Source: a virus
Virus record (IMG/VR): IMGVR_UViG_3300034120_001632
Coordinates: 1 to 30,834 of that record
Reading direction: 5' to 3' (one strand)
Length of the DNA: 30,834 nt
Part shown: positions 1 to 8,410 of the stretch, in pieces
How positions within the stretch are numbered: the first letter of the stretch is position 1
How the letters are laid out: each line of letters starts with the position of its first letter
Notes under the pieces: generated by a model
What the model saw: the letters and a program-made list of their open reading frames with translations, nothing else
Databases searched by the model: none
Told to the model about the DNA's origin: nothing
Made by a program: the position numbers and the translations under genes

Positions 1-2
1 CA

Positions 3-629
3 AGCGGTTCAAGTGGAGGTAGCGGATCAAGTGGAACAAGTGGTTCAAGTGGAGGTAGCGGATCAAGCGGAACAAGCGGTTCAAGTGGAGGTAGCGGATC
101 AAGTGGAACAAGTGGATCAAGTGGAGGTAGCGGATCAAGTGGAACAAGTGGATCAAGCGGAACAAGCGGAAGTAGTGGTGCTCCAAGCAATGTTTCTGGA
201 CCACAAGGGCCTCAAGGAAGACAAGGACCAATCGGACCACAAGGGCCTCAAGGAAGACAAGGACCAATCGGACCAGCCGGGCCACAATCTGACTATAGAT
301 TAAAAACCAATATACAAAACTATAATGATGGATGGGGAATTATTAAAAACATTCAACCAAAAACATTTATTCGTATTAATGATCCATTACAAAAAGTTGA
401 ATCTGGATTTATTGCACATGAAGTACAAGATGGTGGATTGAAACAAGCTGTATTTGGAGAAAAAAATGCAGTTGATGAAAATGGAGATCCAATTTATCAA
501 AGTCTTGATACGTGGAGCTTTGTACCAACAATGTGGAGTGCGTTGAAGAAAGCAATTGAAGACATTGAAGTATTAAAGACTGAGGTTGATACTTTAAAGG
601 AAGAGATTAAAGTATTAAAAAATAATTAA
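3..629 (+). CDS. Tail fibre C-terminal part: collagen-like shaft with S74 intramolecular chaperone (5' end outside window)
   Basis: Visible part is 208 residues, open to the left edge. Residues 2-61 are 20 uninterrupted Gly-X-Y triplets, nearly all with Ser at Y (GSS, GGS, GTS). After a short break come ten triplets of GPQ/GRQ/GPI/GPA type (residues 66-95). Then SDYRLKTNI starts an S74 peptidase-like chaperone domain with GFIAHEVQ, and the end is a Leu/Lys/Glu coiled coil. In this family the domain trimerises the fibre and cuts itself off, in endosialidases between Ser and Asp; here that Ser-Asp pair is at 288-293. The frame is fixed by the Gly-X-Y register and the chaperone domain. The protein is the likely host-receptor fibre. 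It converges with, and overlaps by 4 nt, the first glycosyltransferase gene. Fold and role are well supported; the receptor is unknown. Confidence 0.88.
   Translation, partial: SGSSGGSGSSGTSGSSGGSGSSGTSGSSGGSGSSGTSGSSGGSGSSGTSGSSGTSGSSGAPSNVSGPQGPQGRQGPIGPQGPQGRQGPIGPAGPQSDYRLKTNIQNYNDGWGIIKNIQPKTFIRINDPLQKVESGFIAHEVQDGGLKQAVFGEKNAVDENGDPIYQSLDTWSFVPTMWSALKKAIEDIEVLKTEVDTLKEEIKVLKNN
6..185 (+). repeat. Tandem 36-bp repeats encoding Gly-X-Ser triplets
   Basis: Four complete 36-bp units (6-41, 42-77, 78-113, 114-149), each encoding GSSGGSGSSGTS, are followed by one diverged unit (150-185, GSSGTSGSSGAP). Unit differences are mostly silent third-base changes (agt/agc, ggt/gga). More copies may lie left of the window. 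Unit gain or loss would keep the frame and change shaft length. Confidence 0.93.
198..287 (+). repeat. Collagen-like Gly-Pro-X repeats (two 36-bp units plus six codons)
   Basis: Two identical 36-bp units (198-233 and 234-269) encode GPQGPQGRQGPI, followed by GPAGPQ. The proline is always in the X position of Gly-X-Y. The unit length equals that of the upstream Ser-rich repeat although the sequence differs. Confidence 0.92.
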
Positions 630-1846
630 TTAACATCAGAGATGATACAGACATGTTGTTCAAATAGTGGATTTGGTCCATCTATATTTGAAGATTGTGT
701 CTTTTCATCATATAAAAAGTCATTGATTTCTAATTCCACAAATTTTTTATGAATTAGATGGTCATATGAATTTTTGATTATTCTGGTTAATCTTTGTATT
801 TCTTTGTTTCTTGAAGTAGTGGTATTACCTTCTTTATTTCTGTATTGAATGTATCCTAATTTTGGTATATATGCAATTTTTGTTGTAAGAAACGTTTTTA
901 TTATTAATTCGTAATCATCGCAAACATGTAGATGTGGATTATGTCCATTTACTTTAAAATAAGAATCTCTTCTCCAACATCTTATATGATTAGGTACACC
1001 AACTATGTGTCTAATTGTTTTTGGATTTACTTTTGGACCGTTTACAACTTCATATATTTTACCATTATAAAACTCTTGTCTATAACTACCATATCCTAGA
1101 CAAAATCCTTCCTCATATTTTACATTAGATCCATCTTCTTCATATACTTCAGCGGAGTCTGTATAAACAAAACCTGCGTCTGGGTATTTCTTGAATGTTT
1201 TTGTTACATATTCAAGACATTTAATTGTCAATTCATCGTCGTGATCTAATTCACATAAATATTCTCCAGAACAAAGACCTGCTGCCCATCTTTTTAATTC
1301 ACCTATACTTCCAGATTTTCTTGCATTTTTGAATACCTTTATCCTATAATCTATTTCACTTATTTCTTTTAATAAATTAAAAGTTTTGTCGTCATCATCA
1401 GAATCGTCTATAATAATCCATTCCCAATTTTTATATGTTTGGTTTAAAAGTGATTGAAGAGGTCTAAATATTTTTTGTGAGGATCTATATGCGGGAGTAA
1501 AAACTGATACCAATGGAGATTCATTATTATCAGAATTGAATGTAGAATGTACATAACAATTTAATGCGTCTTCTCCTATTTGATTTAAATTTGTATCAGT
1601 AGGATAATTCATCCATCTTTTTCTTATTTCATATGGAGCGTTGCATAATAATTTATATTTTTGCCAATCGCCAAATGTAATATACACATGAGGATCATGT
1701 TTTTTTATTATATCATTTAACTGATGATCATTTTCATAATTTAAAAGTATAAATGTATTTTCTTCATATTCAGGAGCGTTTTTTTCTGAAAATAAAGTTT
1801 CTATTTGTTTTCCAAATATACAAACAGTAATTTTGCTGTTTTTCAT
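626..1846 (-). CDS. Family 2-type glycosyltransferase with N-terminal extra domain
   Basis: 406 residues. The first ~110 residues are an uncharacterised domain. A GT-A (GT2) domain then begins with VSVFTPAYRSS at about 113 and WEWIIIDDSDDDD near 141. The metal/nucleotide-sugar motif is DHDDE (201-205). The enzyme should move a sugar from a nucleotide-sugar donor to an acceptor in the cytoplasm; donor and acceptor are unknown. There is no transmembrane segment, so a membrane-lipid role is less likely. It is the last gene of a five-gene reverse operon. Its start overlaps the upstream stop as ATGA, and its stop overlaps the end of the tail fibre gene. I infer it acts on the fibre. Confidence 0.85.
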   Translation of the reverse strand: MKNSKITVCIFGKQIETLFSEKNAPEYEENTFILLNYENDHQLNDIIKKHDPHVYITFGDWQKYKLLCNAPYEIRKRWMNYPTDTNLNQIGEDALNCYVHSTFNSDNNESPLVSVFTPAYRSSQKIFRPLQSLLNQTYKNWEWIIIDDSDDDDKTFNLLKEISEIDYRIKVFKNARKSGSIGELKRWAAGLCSGEYLCELDHDDELTIKCLEYVTKTFKKYPDAGFVYTDSAEVYEEDGSNVKYEEGFCLGYGSYRQEFYNGKIYEVVNGPKVNPKTIRHIVGVPNHIRCWRRDSYFKVNGHNPHLHVCDDYELIIKTFLTTKIAYIPKLGYIQYRNKEGNTTTSRNKEIQRLTRIIKNSYDHLIHKKFVELEINDFLYDEKTQSSNIDGPNPLFEQHVCIISDVN

Positions 1847-2508
1847 AATTTTTTTATGATTTTGTATTGTTTATAAAACGAAATTTCGTCAGTTTCCATA
1901 TTATTTGGATAATCGTCACTTGACACGCTTATTCGTCCAATACTTATTAAATTATCTATATAATACATCCGTTTTCTTTTTATGTCAACGATTGATACAA
2001 TTAAAATTGTGTCACCATAAAATATTTTACATTCATCATATATTTCAAAATAGTCTTCTTTTTTTAGAAATATACAACATCCATAACCAAATGGAACTAT
2101 ACCAGTAGTATCCACAAGTATCAGTTCATCTTCATCATTGTTTATTATGACACTATTATCTCTTAATCTTGCATTCTCATTATATCCAATTAATCCAAAG
2201 TTTGGATCTTGATTAATAAATTTTAAGAAATTATTAAATAACGTTACATAGTTAAAGTAAATGTCATCGTTTATTAAACAGATATATTTGTTTTTTGCTA
2301 ATTTTACACCTAGATTCCAAGCAGGATTTACAAATATATTATTACTACATTTAACGACTATGATTCTTGAATCATTATCATGAAAATCAGAATGTGTATT
2401 ATCAATTATAATTAATTCTGCGTTTTTATCTTTTACACGCTTAAATTGTTCGATTGATTTGTGTATTTCTTCCGCTTTCCATATTGTTGGCATTATAAAA
2501 CTAATCAT
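1843..2508 (-). CDS. Short GT2-type glycosyltransferase
   Basis: 221 residues. MISFIMPTIW is a typical GT-A first strand, ELIIIDNTHS the second, NPAWNLGVKLAKN the conserved helix, and CLINDDIYF (NDD at 80-82) the DXD-like site. The protein is short for GT2 but the nucleotide-binding half is complete. Both ends are coupled by 4-nt ATGA overlaps to neighbouring glycosyltransferase genes, so the three are co-translated. No membrane segment is visible. Sugar and acceptor are unknown. Confidence 0.8.
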   Translation of the reverse strand: MISFIMPTIWKAEEIHKSIEQFKRVKDKNAELIIIDNTHSDFHDNDSRIIVVKCSNNIFVNPAWNLGVKLAKNKYICLINDDIYFNYVTLFNNFLKFINQDPNFGLIGYNENARLRDNSVIINNDEDELILVDTTGIVPFGYGCCIFLKKEDYFEIYDECKIFYGDTILIVSIVDIKRKRMYYIDNLISIGRISVSSDDYPNNMETDEISFYKQYKIIKKL

Positions 2509-3560
2509 ATTAAATAGTTAATAAAAGGTTCTAAATCGAATTCTGGAGTTAAGTTTTGATCTTTTATAAATTTTAATTTTTGTTCTTTTGTCCATTCATT
2601 TTTATTAATTTCTAATGTATCTAATAAATAAGATTCTTTAGCAAAAACGTTTTCTATTTCTAATTCTGAGAAAGTTTTACTACATAATATACAAAAATGT
2701 GGAGATATATTATAATATCCAAATTTACACTTTGATTGTCCATTGTTATATTTTTTACATCCCGATTTAGATTTTTGTTCTATAAACTTTTGATTTTGTT
2801 TATCAAACTCGCCCATATTATCTATATGACAAAAATTTCCCCAAACTAACATTATATATTTAATTTTTTTATCTGTTGGTTGTGCTTTAATTTCTGCTTG
2901 TCCCCAATCGTTGTGTGTTATATTATCTATTTTTAGTTCTGTTGGATTGCCATCCGAATCAAAAAATTCTTGTAATGGAAAAGTTTTGTTGTCATAAAAA
3001 TATTTATTTCTTCTAATCAATGGATTATTTGTATATAAATTAACAGGAACAATAAAATATTTGAGTCCATTTTTTGATTCGACTTTACAGTTTTTAACCG
3101 AATAATACGCAAAGATACCTGTGGATCTGCTTTCGTAATCATTAATATACCTTCTTAGAAATACCGCATCTGTATCTTGGTTTTCGTCCAATAACTCAAT
3201 GCTTGTTTTCAACCATGTCTTTGGTTGACCACTTATGTCCGGCGACATACATTTCCAATCCCCTTCAAGAAAAAGACTATATTCATAATCAATTGATAGA
3301 TCATTTAATCGATTGATTCCATACCCAACTCCATTATTTACGTTAGAATGTACAATTTTGAAATCGACTTTATCTTTATATTTATCGATCAATTCATTAC
3401 ACACTGATATAAATTCTTGATTTGTTTTATTAATGTATATGAACCAATCAATAACTTGATCCACTTCAGTATTGTTTAAAAAAGAATCAACTGTATCACG
3501 GAGATATGTTGGTCTATTTAATGATTCATGAGTTAAAGTTAATATGCAGAATTTTTTCAT
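2505..3560 (-). CDS. Putative GT-A fold glycosyltransferase with C-terminal cysteine cluster
   Basis: 351 residues. The N-terminus (MKKFCILTLTHESLNRPTYL), the NNGVGYGINR helix and FLEGDW (99-102, at the DXD position) fit a GT-A nucleotide-sugar transferase, more divergent than its neighbours. Near the C-terminus four cysteines (268, 278, 290, 293; C-x9-C-x11-C-x2-C) look like a metal-binding finger. Its stop overlaps the next gene by ATGA; three bases separate it from the hydroxylase gene upstream. An assignment as another nucleotide-diphospho-sugar enzyme cannot be excluded. Confidence 0.65.
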   Translation of the reverse strand: MKKFCILTLTHESLNRPTYLRDTVDSFLNNTEVDQVIDWFIYINKTNQEFISVCNELIDKYKDKVDFKIVHSNVNNGVGYGINRLNDLSIDYEYSLFLEGDWKCMSPDISGQPKTWLKTSIELLDENQDTDAVFLRRYINDYESRSTGIFAYYSVKNCKVESKNGLKYFIVPVNLYTNNPLIRRNKYFYDNKTFPLQEFFDSDGNPTELKIDNITHNDWGQAEIKAQPTDKKIKYIMLVWGNFCHIDNMGEFDKQNQKFIEQKSKSGCKKYNNGQSKCKFGYYNISPHFCILCSKTFSELEIENVFAKESYLLDTLEINKNEWTKEQKLKFIKDQNLTPEFDLEPFINYLI

Positions 3561-3563
3561 AAA

Positions 3564-4262
3564 TTAATCAAACCATCCTGTAACTGATATTCTTTTTCTT
3601 GTTAAATTATTTGTTACACAACTCACACTGTGAGGTGTTTCATGATTTCCTACTTTAAACATTACCATTTTATTAAAACTTGGAATCACAGTTTTTATAT
3701 TGTTTGGATCTGTGTGATCCATATACATCCCTCCCCAACATGCATTCCAATTTTTTGTTAAATGTAAAACAAATGCAAGTCTTCCGTTTCCGTCATCTGT
3801 ATGAGTTGCTAGAAAACAATCTGATGTATATTTGTTTGCAAATATAGTCGTTGATTTTTTTAAATTTAAATTTGTAATTTCATTTAAAATATTTATAATC
3901 TTTTCACTAGACAAAAAACCATGAATAGAACAATGTAAACACGAACATCCATCAATGTGTGGCATAGTTCTATAGAAGAAATATGAATATATATGATCAT
4001 TCAAACACTTATTTGAATATGATTTATTTATTTGTATTGTGTGATAATTGTCTTCAGTTACTTGTATAAACTCATGAGACTCTCCTTTAGTAAAGGATGG
4101 ATATGACGATGCAAACCACCAATCAGATGGCATTTTTTCATTGTAAAATTGATGCAAAGATTCAGCATAATCAGTTAATAAAAAATCATTAATTATTACT
4201 TTATTATGATTTTCAAATTGTTCTTTACATTTTAATATATCTATACTATCAGTGTTTATCAT
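3564..4262 (-). CDS. 2-oxoglutarate/Fe(II)-dependent dioxygenase, prolyl-4-hydroxylase-like
   Basis: 232 residues from the chosen start. The iron facial triad is visible as H154-x-D156 (ATHTDDGNGR) with distal H211 in ETPHSVS. R224 in RKRISVTGWF is the expected 2-oxoglutarate anchor, and ACWGGMY (WGG) matches the family's central strand. These enzymes hydroxylate proline, lysine or other residues using O2 and 2-oxoglutarate. A longer reading would begin with TTG at 4268; I prefer the ATG at 4262 because it forms an ATGA overlap with the upstream stop, like other junctions here. It sits among glycosyltransferases and about 3 kb from a collagen-like fibre gene, so fibre hydroxylation is a reasonable inference. 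The substrate is not proven. Confidence 0.85.
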   Translation of the reverse strand: MINTDSIDILKCKEQFENHNKVIINDFLLTDYAESLHQFYNEKMPSDWWFASSYPSFTKGESHEFIQVTEDNYHTIQINKSYSNKCLNDHIYSYFFYRTMPHIDGCSCLHCSIHGFLSSEKIINILNEITNLNLKKSTTIFANKYTSDCFLATHTDDGNGRLAFVLHLTKNWNACWGGMYMDHTDPNNIKTVIPSFNKMVMFKVGNHETPHSVSCVTNNLTRKRISVTGWFD

Positions 4263-4831
4263 ATCCAATGTTGTGCATTATAATAAGAAAATATTTCAGG
4301 TATAATCTGAGTTTGGATTTCATATTCCTTACATCTTATATATAGTTCCATGATGAAATACCCATCACCTCTATATATTTCCCAAAATCTTAAATCGTTT
4401 ATTATTTCTCGTTTAATACAAAACTGAGCCATGTCTATTTTTTGAACAATTATATTTTGTTCACATGCGATTCTAATCTTATTTGGTTCATATAATTGAC
4501 TTACTATTATTAGTTTTGAATTTGGTTGTATTTTTTTGTCTAGTTGATTAAAATTTGGATGTAATAGGTTATCATCATCTAATATGAAAAACCACTGACC
4601 TTCGTCTGGAACAACATCTAAATAATAATTGCATAAATTTTTCCAATTAGGTTTATCAGGAAATTTTAGATATATTGTATTTCTATATTTAGAAACGTCA
4701 ACGTAATCATCGATTCCGATTATGTACCATTTATAGTTTATATCATTATTTATAATACTTTTATAACAGTTATCCAACCATTTAACATCGTTTCTTGTAA
4801 ATCTGGTAACTATATGGTAAAGATTTTTCAT
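4259..4831 (-). CDS. Small GT-A fold glycosyltransferase
   Basis: 190 residues. LYHIVTRFTRNDVKWLDNC, YKWYIIGIDDY and WFFILDDDNLLHP (DDD at 85-87) give the strand order and DXD site of a GT-A transferase. It is about the length of the catalytic core alone. It is the first gene of the reverse operon, reading away from the divergent GT4-type gene. Its stop overlaps the start of the dioxygenase. Upstream lies only an AT-rich 79-bp promoter region. The acceptor is unknown. Confidence 0.75.
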   Translation of the reverse strand: MKNLYHIVTRFTRNDVKWLDNCYKSIINNDINYKWYIIGIDDYVDVSKYRNTIYLKFPDKPNWKNLCNYYLDVVPDEGQWFFILDDDNLLHPNFNQLDKKIQPNSKLIIVSQLYEPNKIRIACEQNIIVQKIDMAQFCIKREIINDLRFWEIYRGDGYFIMELYIRCKEYEIQTQIIPEIFSYYNAQHWI

Positions 4832-4910
4832 TGATAATTATATATAGTATATCTTATTTAAATTTAATTATTTTTAATTCGATAATATATGTATTGAAAC
4901 TGTTATATAT
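4832..4910. promoter_or_regulatory. Divergent promoter region between the two glycosyltransferase operons
   Basis: Very AT-rich 79 bp between two divergent starts. On the minus strand a TATAAT lies at 4842-4837, five bases before the ATG, and a TATACT at 4851-4846. On the plus strand a GATAAT lies at 4881-4886. No convincing -35 box is seen for either. No Shine-Dalgarno precedes either ATG. The location makes a promoter role likely; the exact boxes are weakly supported. Confidence 0.45.
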
Positions 4911-6311
4911 ATGTTTATTAAATGTCACGGTGCATATCTTGGTTCTACGGGATTCAATAATCATACCAGAGGGTTTTTTAGAGGATTATCCAATCACGCT
5001 AAAGTTTATGTAAGAAATTTTACATTAGATCCAAAATTAGATTCGTATTTAAATGATTTAGATAAACAAATATTATCAGAACAAACGTTGTGGTCTCATT
5101 ATAAAAATAATAAAATTTGGAGCGACTATCCTTTGCCTTGGAACTCTACGGTTTTAGATACTCATATAGGAGAAAAAATTCACCTAATTTCAGCCGAACA
5201 CAATCATTTATATTTTTATGATGAATATTATGGACCAAAAATCGCATTTACAATGTGGGAGAGTGATAGATACGATGTTAATTTTTTAAATAAATTAAAA
5301 ACTTACGACAGTAATATAGTTTTAACCAAGTGGCAAAAAGAGTGTCTAATACAACAAGGATTGGACGAAAGTAAAATTGATATTGTACATGAAGGAATTG
5401 ATCCAGATTGTTTTCCTATTCAACAAGAAAAGTCTGATAAATTTAAATTTTTTCTTGTTGGTACATGGGGATTTAGAAAATCAACTAAAGAAATAATCGA
5501 ATGTTTTATAAAAACGTTTGAACGTGTTGATGACGTAGAACTTCATGTAAGCGTAGACAAACACTATCCAATTTGGATACCAGCATCAGAAAGATTTAAA
5601 AAACACAATTTATATTCACCAAAAATTATAGTTCATAATTTTCCAGATCGAAATGTTTATTTAAATTTATTAAAGAATTGTCATGTTTTTCTGAGTTGTT
5701 CAAGAGGAGAAGGGTGGAATATACCATTAGCTGAAGCGTTTGCTTGTGGAATTCCGTCAATATATTCCAAAGGATCAGGTCAAGTTGAATTTGCTGGTGA
5801 ATATCCACTAGGAGTAGACATACAAAAAAAGGTACCGGCTTATAGTGAAGAAGATGAATATTTTTCTGATGGATATCTTGATGAACCAGATTTTAAAATG
5901 CTGAGTGAAGTCATCATGGATTCTTATAAAAATTATTCAACATATAAGAAGATTCATTTAGAAAAATCACAAAAATTTATAACAAATTATTCATGGAATA
6001 AAGTATCTAGAGATTTGTATGATATAATTAATAAAAGATATGGTTCTACATCACTCAGTAATAATGGATATGTAAAATTTCATAGATTTTCAGAAAATCA
6101 TAATTTTGTTTTCTTTTCACAAGATTATTTTGATTCATGTAAGGTTTATCTAGAAATTAAAAATGAAAAAGGTGATGTTTGTTTTTTTGATGATTTAACT
6201 ATGGTAAAAAACGTTGAATATTGGTTTGGTGCCGAGTTTAATGGTAAAAAAACATTTACTATTTATAATTTAAATAAAACTATTGTTTTGTTCCAAACCA
6301 ATTCTATTTAA
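4911..6311 (+). CDS. GT4-type (GT-B fold) glycosyltransferase with C-terminal extension
   Basis: 466 residues. The N-terminal Rossmann half starts KCHGAYLGSTGFNNHTRG. The C-terminal half has FFLVGTWGFRKST and the retaining-GT4 signature RGEGWNIPLAEAFACG (266-280; E267 and E275 of E-x7-E). Residues 381-466 form an additional domain with beta-type composition, unusual for GT4 and possibly an acceptor-binding module. It is the first gene of the forward operon; the next gene starts directly after its stop. No membrane segment is seen. Sugar and acceptor are unknown. Confidence 0.85.
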   Translation: MFIKCHGAYLGSTGFNNHTRGFFRGLSNHAKVYVRNFTLDPKLDSYLNDLDKQILSEQTLWSHYKNNKIWSDYPLPWNSTVLDTHIGEKIHLISAEHNHLYFYDEYYGPKIAFTMWESDRYDVNFLNKLKTYDSNIVLTKWQKECLIQQGLDESKIDIVHEGIDPDCFPIQQEKSDKFKFFLVGTWGFRKSTKEIIECFIKTFERVDDVELHVSVDKHYPIWIPASERFKKHNLYSPKIIVHNFPDRNVYLNLLKNCHVFLSCSRGEGWNIPLAEAFACGIPSIYSKGSGQVEFAGEYPLGVDIQKKVPAYSEEDEYFSDGYLDEPDFKMLSEVIMDSYKNYSTYKKIHLEKSQKFITNYSWNKVSRDLYDIINKRYGSTSLSNNGYVKFHRFSENHNFVFFSQDYFDSCKVYLEIKNEKGDVCFFDDLTMVKNVEYWFGAEFNGKKTFTIYNLNKTIVLFQTNSI

Positions 6312-7307
6312 ATGAAAGTTATGCGAGATGTTTATTTATCGGTTAATTGTAAAACGTTAGGTGATACTATTTGTTTTACTCCATCATTACGTAAAGTTTT
6401 TTCAGTATATGATAAAAAAATAAATGTTGTTGTTCCTGAAGAATCTAAAAGAGTTTTTATTAATAGTCCTTATATTGACGTTTTATATTCTTATGAAGAG
6501 TTTCATGATAAATTTAAAAACAAAGATTGGAATAATCTTATTGTGAATGAAATAGAATATTATCAGACTTATCTTTTTCCTGGATTAAAAAATTCTCAAG
6601 GTGTTGAAAGAAAGTTTCAACATGTAGATTTAAGACAAGTCCACGCAAATGATTTAGGATTTCAGTTATTTGAAGATGAATTACATTGTGATTTTTTTCC
6701 AAATGATTTTTCAAATTCTGTTAATTTACCAAAAGATTATGTTGTGATTCATCCATCTACTAATTGGCCAAATAGAACATGGAGTCATGAGAATTGGCAA
6801 TCGTTAATTAATTTTTTATCGAAAAATAATATTTTTACGGTAATAACAGGAAAAACTACAATTCAAAAAGAAAAAAATGTTACTACTGAAAAATTCATAT
6901 ACAAATTTGAAAATTTATATGGTTTGGATTTATCAGATACTTTAGATTTAAGTGATACATGGCATTTATTAAATAACGCAAAATTATTTGTGACTCTTGA
7001 TTCTGGTCTTTTACATCTTGCGGGAACAACTGATACGTTTATAATTCAATTAGGTAGTGCAAAAGATCCTAGATTTTCATCTCCATATAGAAAAGGAACT
7101 AGAAATTACAAATACATTTATGTAAAAGGTAAATGTGATTTATTTTGTACAAATAATATGAAATATAGCATTAAAGAATGGGGAACAATGAATAGTATAC
7201 CACCTCTAACAGATTGTCTAGAAAACAAACCTAAGTTTGAATGTCATTCTTCAATTGAAGATGTCACAAATACAATAACATATTTAATAAACAATAACAT
7301 TGTATGA
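6312..7307 (+). CDS. GT9 (ADP-heptose:LPS heptosyltransferase-type) glycosyltransferase
   Basis: 331 residues. It has the GT9 N-terminal motif TLGDTICFTPSLR (LGD at 16-18), the middle motif VVIHPSTNWPNRTW and the C-terminal donor motif TLDSGLLHLAG (228-238). GT9 enzymes transfer heptose from an ADP-heptose donor. Near the end there are four cysteines (275, 279, 302, 311; C-x3-C-x22-C-x8-C), recalling the metal finger of protein O-heptosyltransferases rather than LPS enzymes. It directly abuts the GT4 gene and overlaps the next gene by ATGA. It may act with the BAHT-like neighbour on the same substrate (inference). Confidence 0.82.
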   Translation: MKVMRDVYLSVNCKTLGDTICFTPSLRKVFSVYDKKINVVVPEESKRVFINSPYIDVLYSYEEFHDKFKNKDWNNLIVNEIEYYQTYLFPGLKNSQGVERKFQHVDLRQVHANDLGFQLFEDELHCDFFPNDFSNSVNLPKDYVVIHPSTNWPNRTWSHENWQSLINFLSKNNIFTVITGKTTIQKEKNVTTEKFIYKFENLYGLDLSDTLDLSDTWHLLNNAKLFVTLDSGLLHLAGTTDTFIIQLGSAKDPRFSSPYRKGTRNYKYIYVKGKCDLFCTNNMKYSIKEWGTMNSIPPLTDCLENKPKFECHSSIEDVTNTITYLINNNIV

Positions 7308-8410
7308 AAATTAATATAAATTTTATCAACGGCGCTTTTTGTGAAATATTGGACAATAATAATAAAAATAAATATTATGTTCAATTTATCAATAAAGAAA
7401 CAAATGAAATACTACATGATGATGTCATTACATCTAATATGTGGGTAAAAAGTTCATACTGTTACTTTATCGATTATAGAATAAGAATAATTGATTTTAA
7501 ATCAAAAAATTTAATTCGTGAAATCGATTATAATGCAACTTCGAAAAATGTGTTTATTTGGTTTGATAGTAGATCATTGGGAGATAATATTTCGTGGATG
7601 CCATTTGTTGAAGAATTTAGACTAAAACATAATTGCACGGTATATTGCTCTACATATCAAAATGAAATATTTAGAGACATTTATCCACATATAAAATTTG
7701 TTGAACCAGGAAAGGAAGTGCATAATTTATATGCATCTTACAGTATAGGATGTTTTAACGATGAAATTAGAGAAAGAAAAAGTTGGAAATTGTTGAATAA
7801 TCAAGAAATTTGTGCAAATATTTTAGGAATCGATTATAGAGAAATTAAGCCTCCTCTTAAGATATTAAACAAAGACAGACCAATTAAACAAAAATATGTG
7901 TGTATCTCTACAAAATCAACGGCTGCATGTAAAGAATGGAATACAGAAAATGGCTGGAGAGATGTAGTTTCTTTTTTGAATTCTAATGGATATAAAGTCG
8001 TAATTGTTCAAAAAGAAGAAGTTGAATTATTGGATGATCCTAACTTAGATGTTATTTTATGTAATTCTACCGATTTAAATGTTGTTATTAACATGATATA
8101 TAACTGTGATTTTTATATTGGACTATCTTCTGGTGTATCATGGTTATCTTGGGCATTGAACAAACCTTCTATCTTAATAAGTGGCATGAGTTTAGAAAAA
8201 AATGAGTTTTTCACCCCTTTTAGAATCATTAATAAAAATGTTTGTCATGGTTGTTGGAACAATCCAAAGTATACATTTGACAAAGGAGATTGGAATTGGT
8301 GTCCTAAATTAAAAAATACAGATAGACAATTTGAATGTTCAAAATCAATTACATCAGAAGTAGTAATTGGCAATATTAAAAGCATAATGAAATATGAACC
8401 ATCAGCTTAA
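7304..8410 (+). CDS. TibC/BAHT-like autotransporter-type O-heptosyltransferase
   Basis: 368 residues, close to family size. The N-terminal ~80 residues form the beta-rich domain seen in BAHT enzymes (INFINGAFCEI, KYYVQFINKET, then DYRIRIIDF). The GT9-like catalytic part follows with SRSLGDNISWMPFVEEFR (LGD at 92-94) and GLSSGVSWLSWALNKPS. At the end, C314-x2-C317-x15-C333-x11-C345 closely matches the iron-finger of TibC as I recall it (C-x2-C-x15-C-x19-C). TibC/AAH enzymes attach heptose to serines of autotransporter adhesin repeats. Here no autotransporter is present, but a Gly-X-Ser fibre is encoded in the same locus, an attractive acceptor (inference). It overlaps both neighbours. Confidence 0.8.
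   Translation: MKININFINGAFCEILDNNNKNKYYVQFINKETNEILHDDVITSNMWVKSSYCYFIDYRIRIIDFKSKNLIREIDYNATSKNVFIWFDSRSLGDNISWMPFVEEFRLKHNCTVYCSTYQNEIFRDIYPHIKFVEPGKEVHNLYASYSIGCFNDEIRERKSWKLLNNQEICANILGIDYREIKPPLKILNKDRPIKQKYVCISTKSTAACKEWNTENGWRDVVSFLNSNGYKVVIVQKEEVELLDDPNLDVILCNSTDLNVVINMIYNCDFYIGLSSGVSWLSWALNKPSILISGMSLEKNEFFTPFRIINKNVCHGCWNNPKYTFDKGDWNWCPKLKNTDRQFECSKSITSEVVIGNIKSIMKYEPSA

Noticed and set aside
6-269. CRISPR-like array (36-bp repeats)
   Set aside because: Repeats are directly adjacent without spacers, vary at third codon positions and encode a protein repeat.
13-303. 96-residue frame rich in VEVADQ-type repeats at the left end
   Set aside because: Shadow frame of the 36-bp repeats. 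The frame two bases later gives perfect Gly-X-Y periodicity and runs without a stop into the S74 domain ending at 629.
438-629. Separate small gene beginning with TTG
   Set aside because: It is the in-frame C-terminal part of the tail fibre (GFIAHEVQ lies just upstream in the same frame).
4263-4268. TTG start for the dioxygenase
   Set aside because: ATG at 4262 forms the ATGA overlap seen at other junctions in this operon and needs no unusual start.
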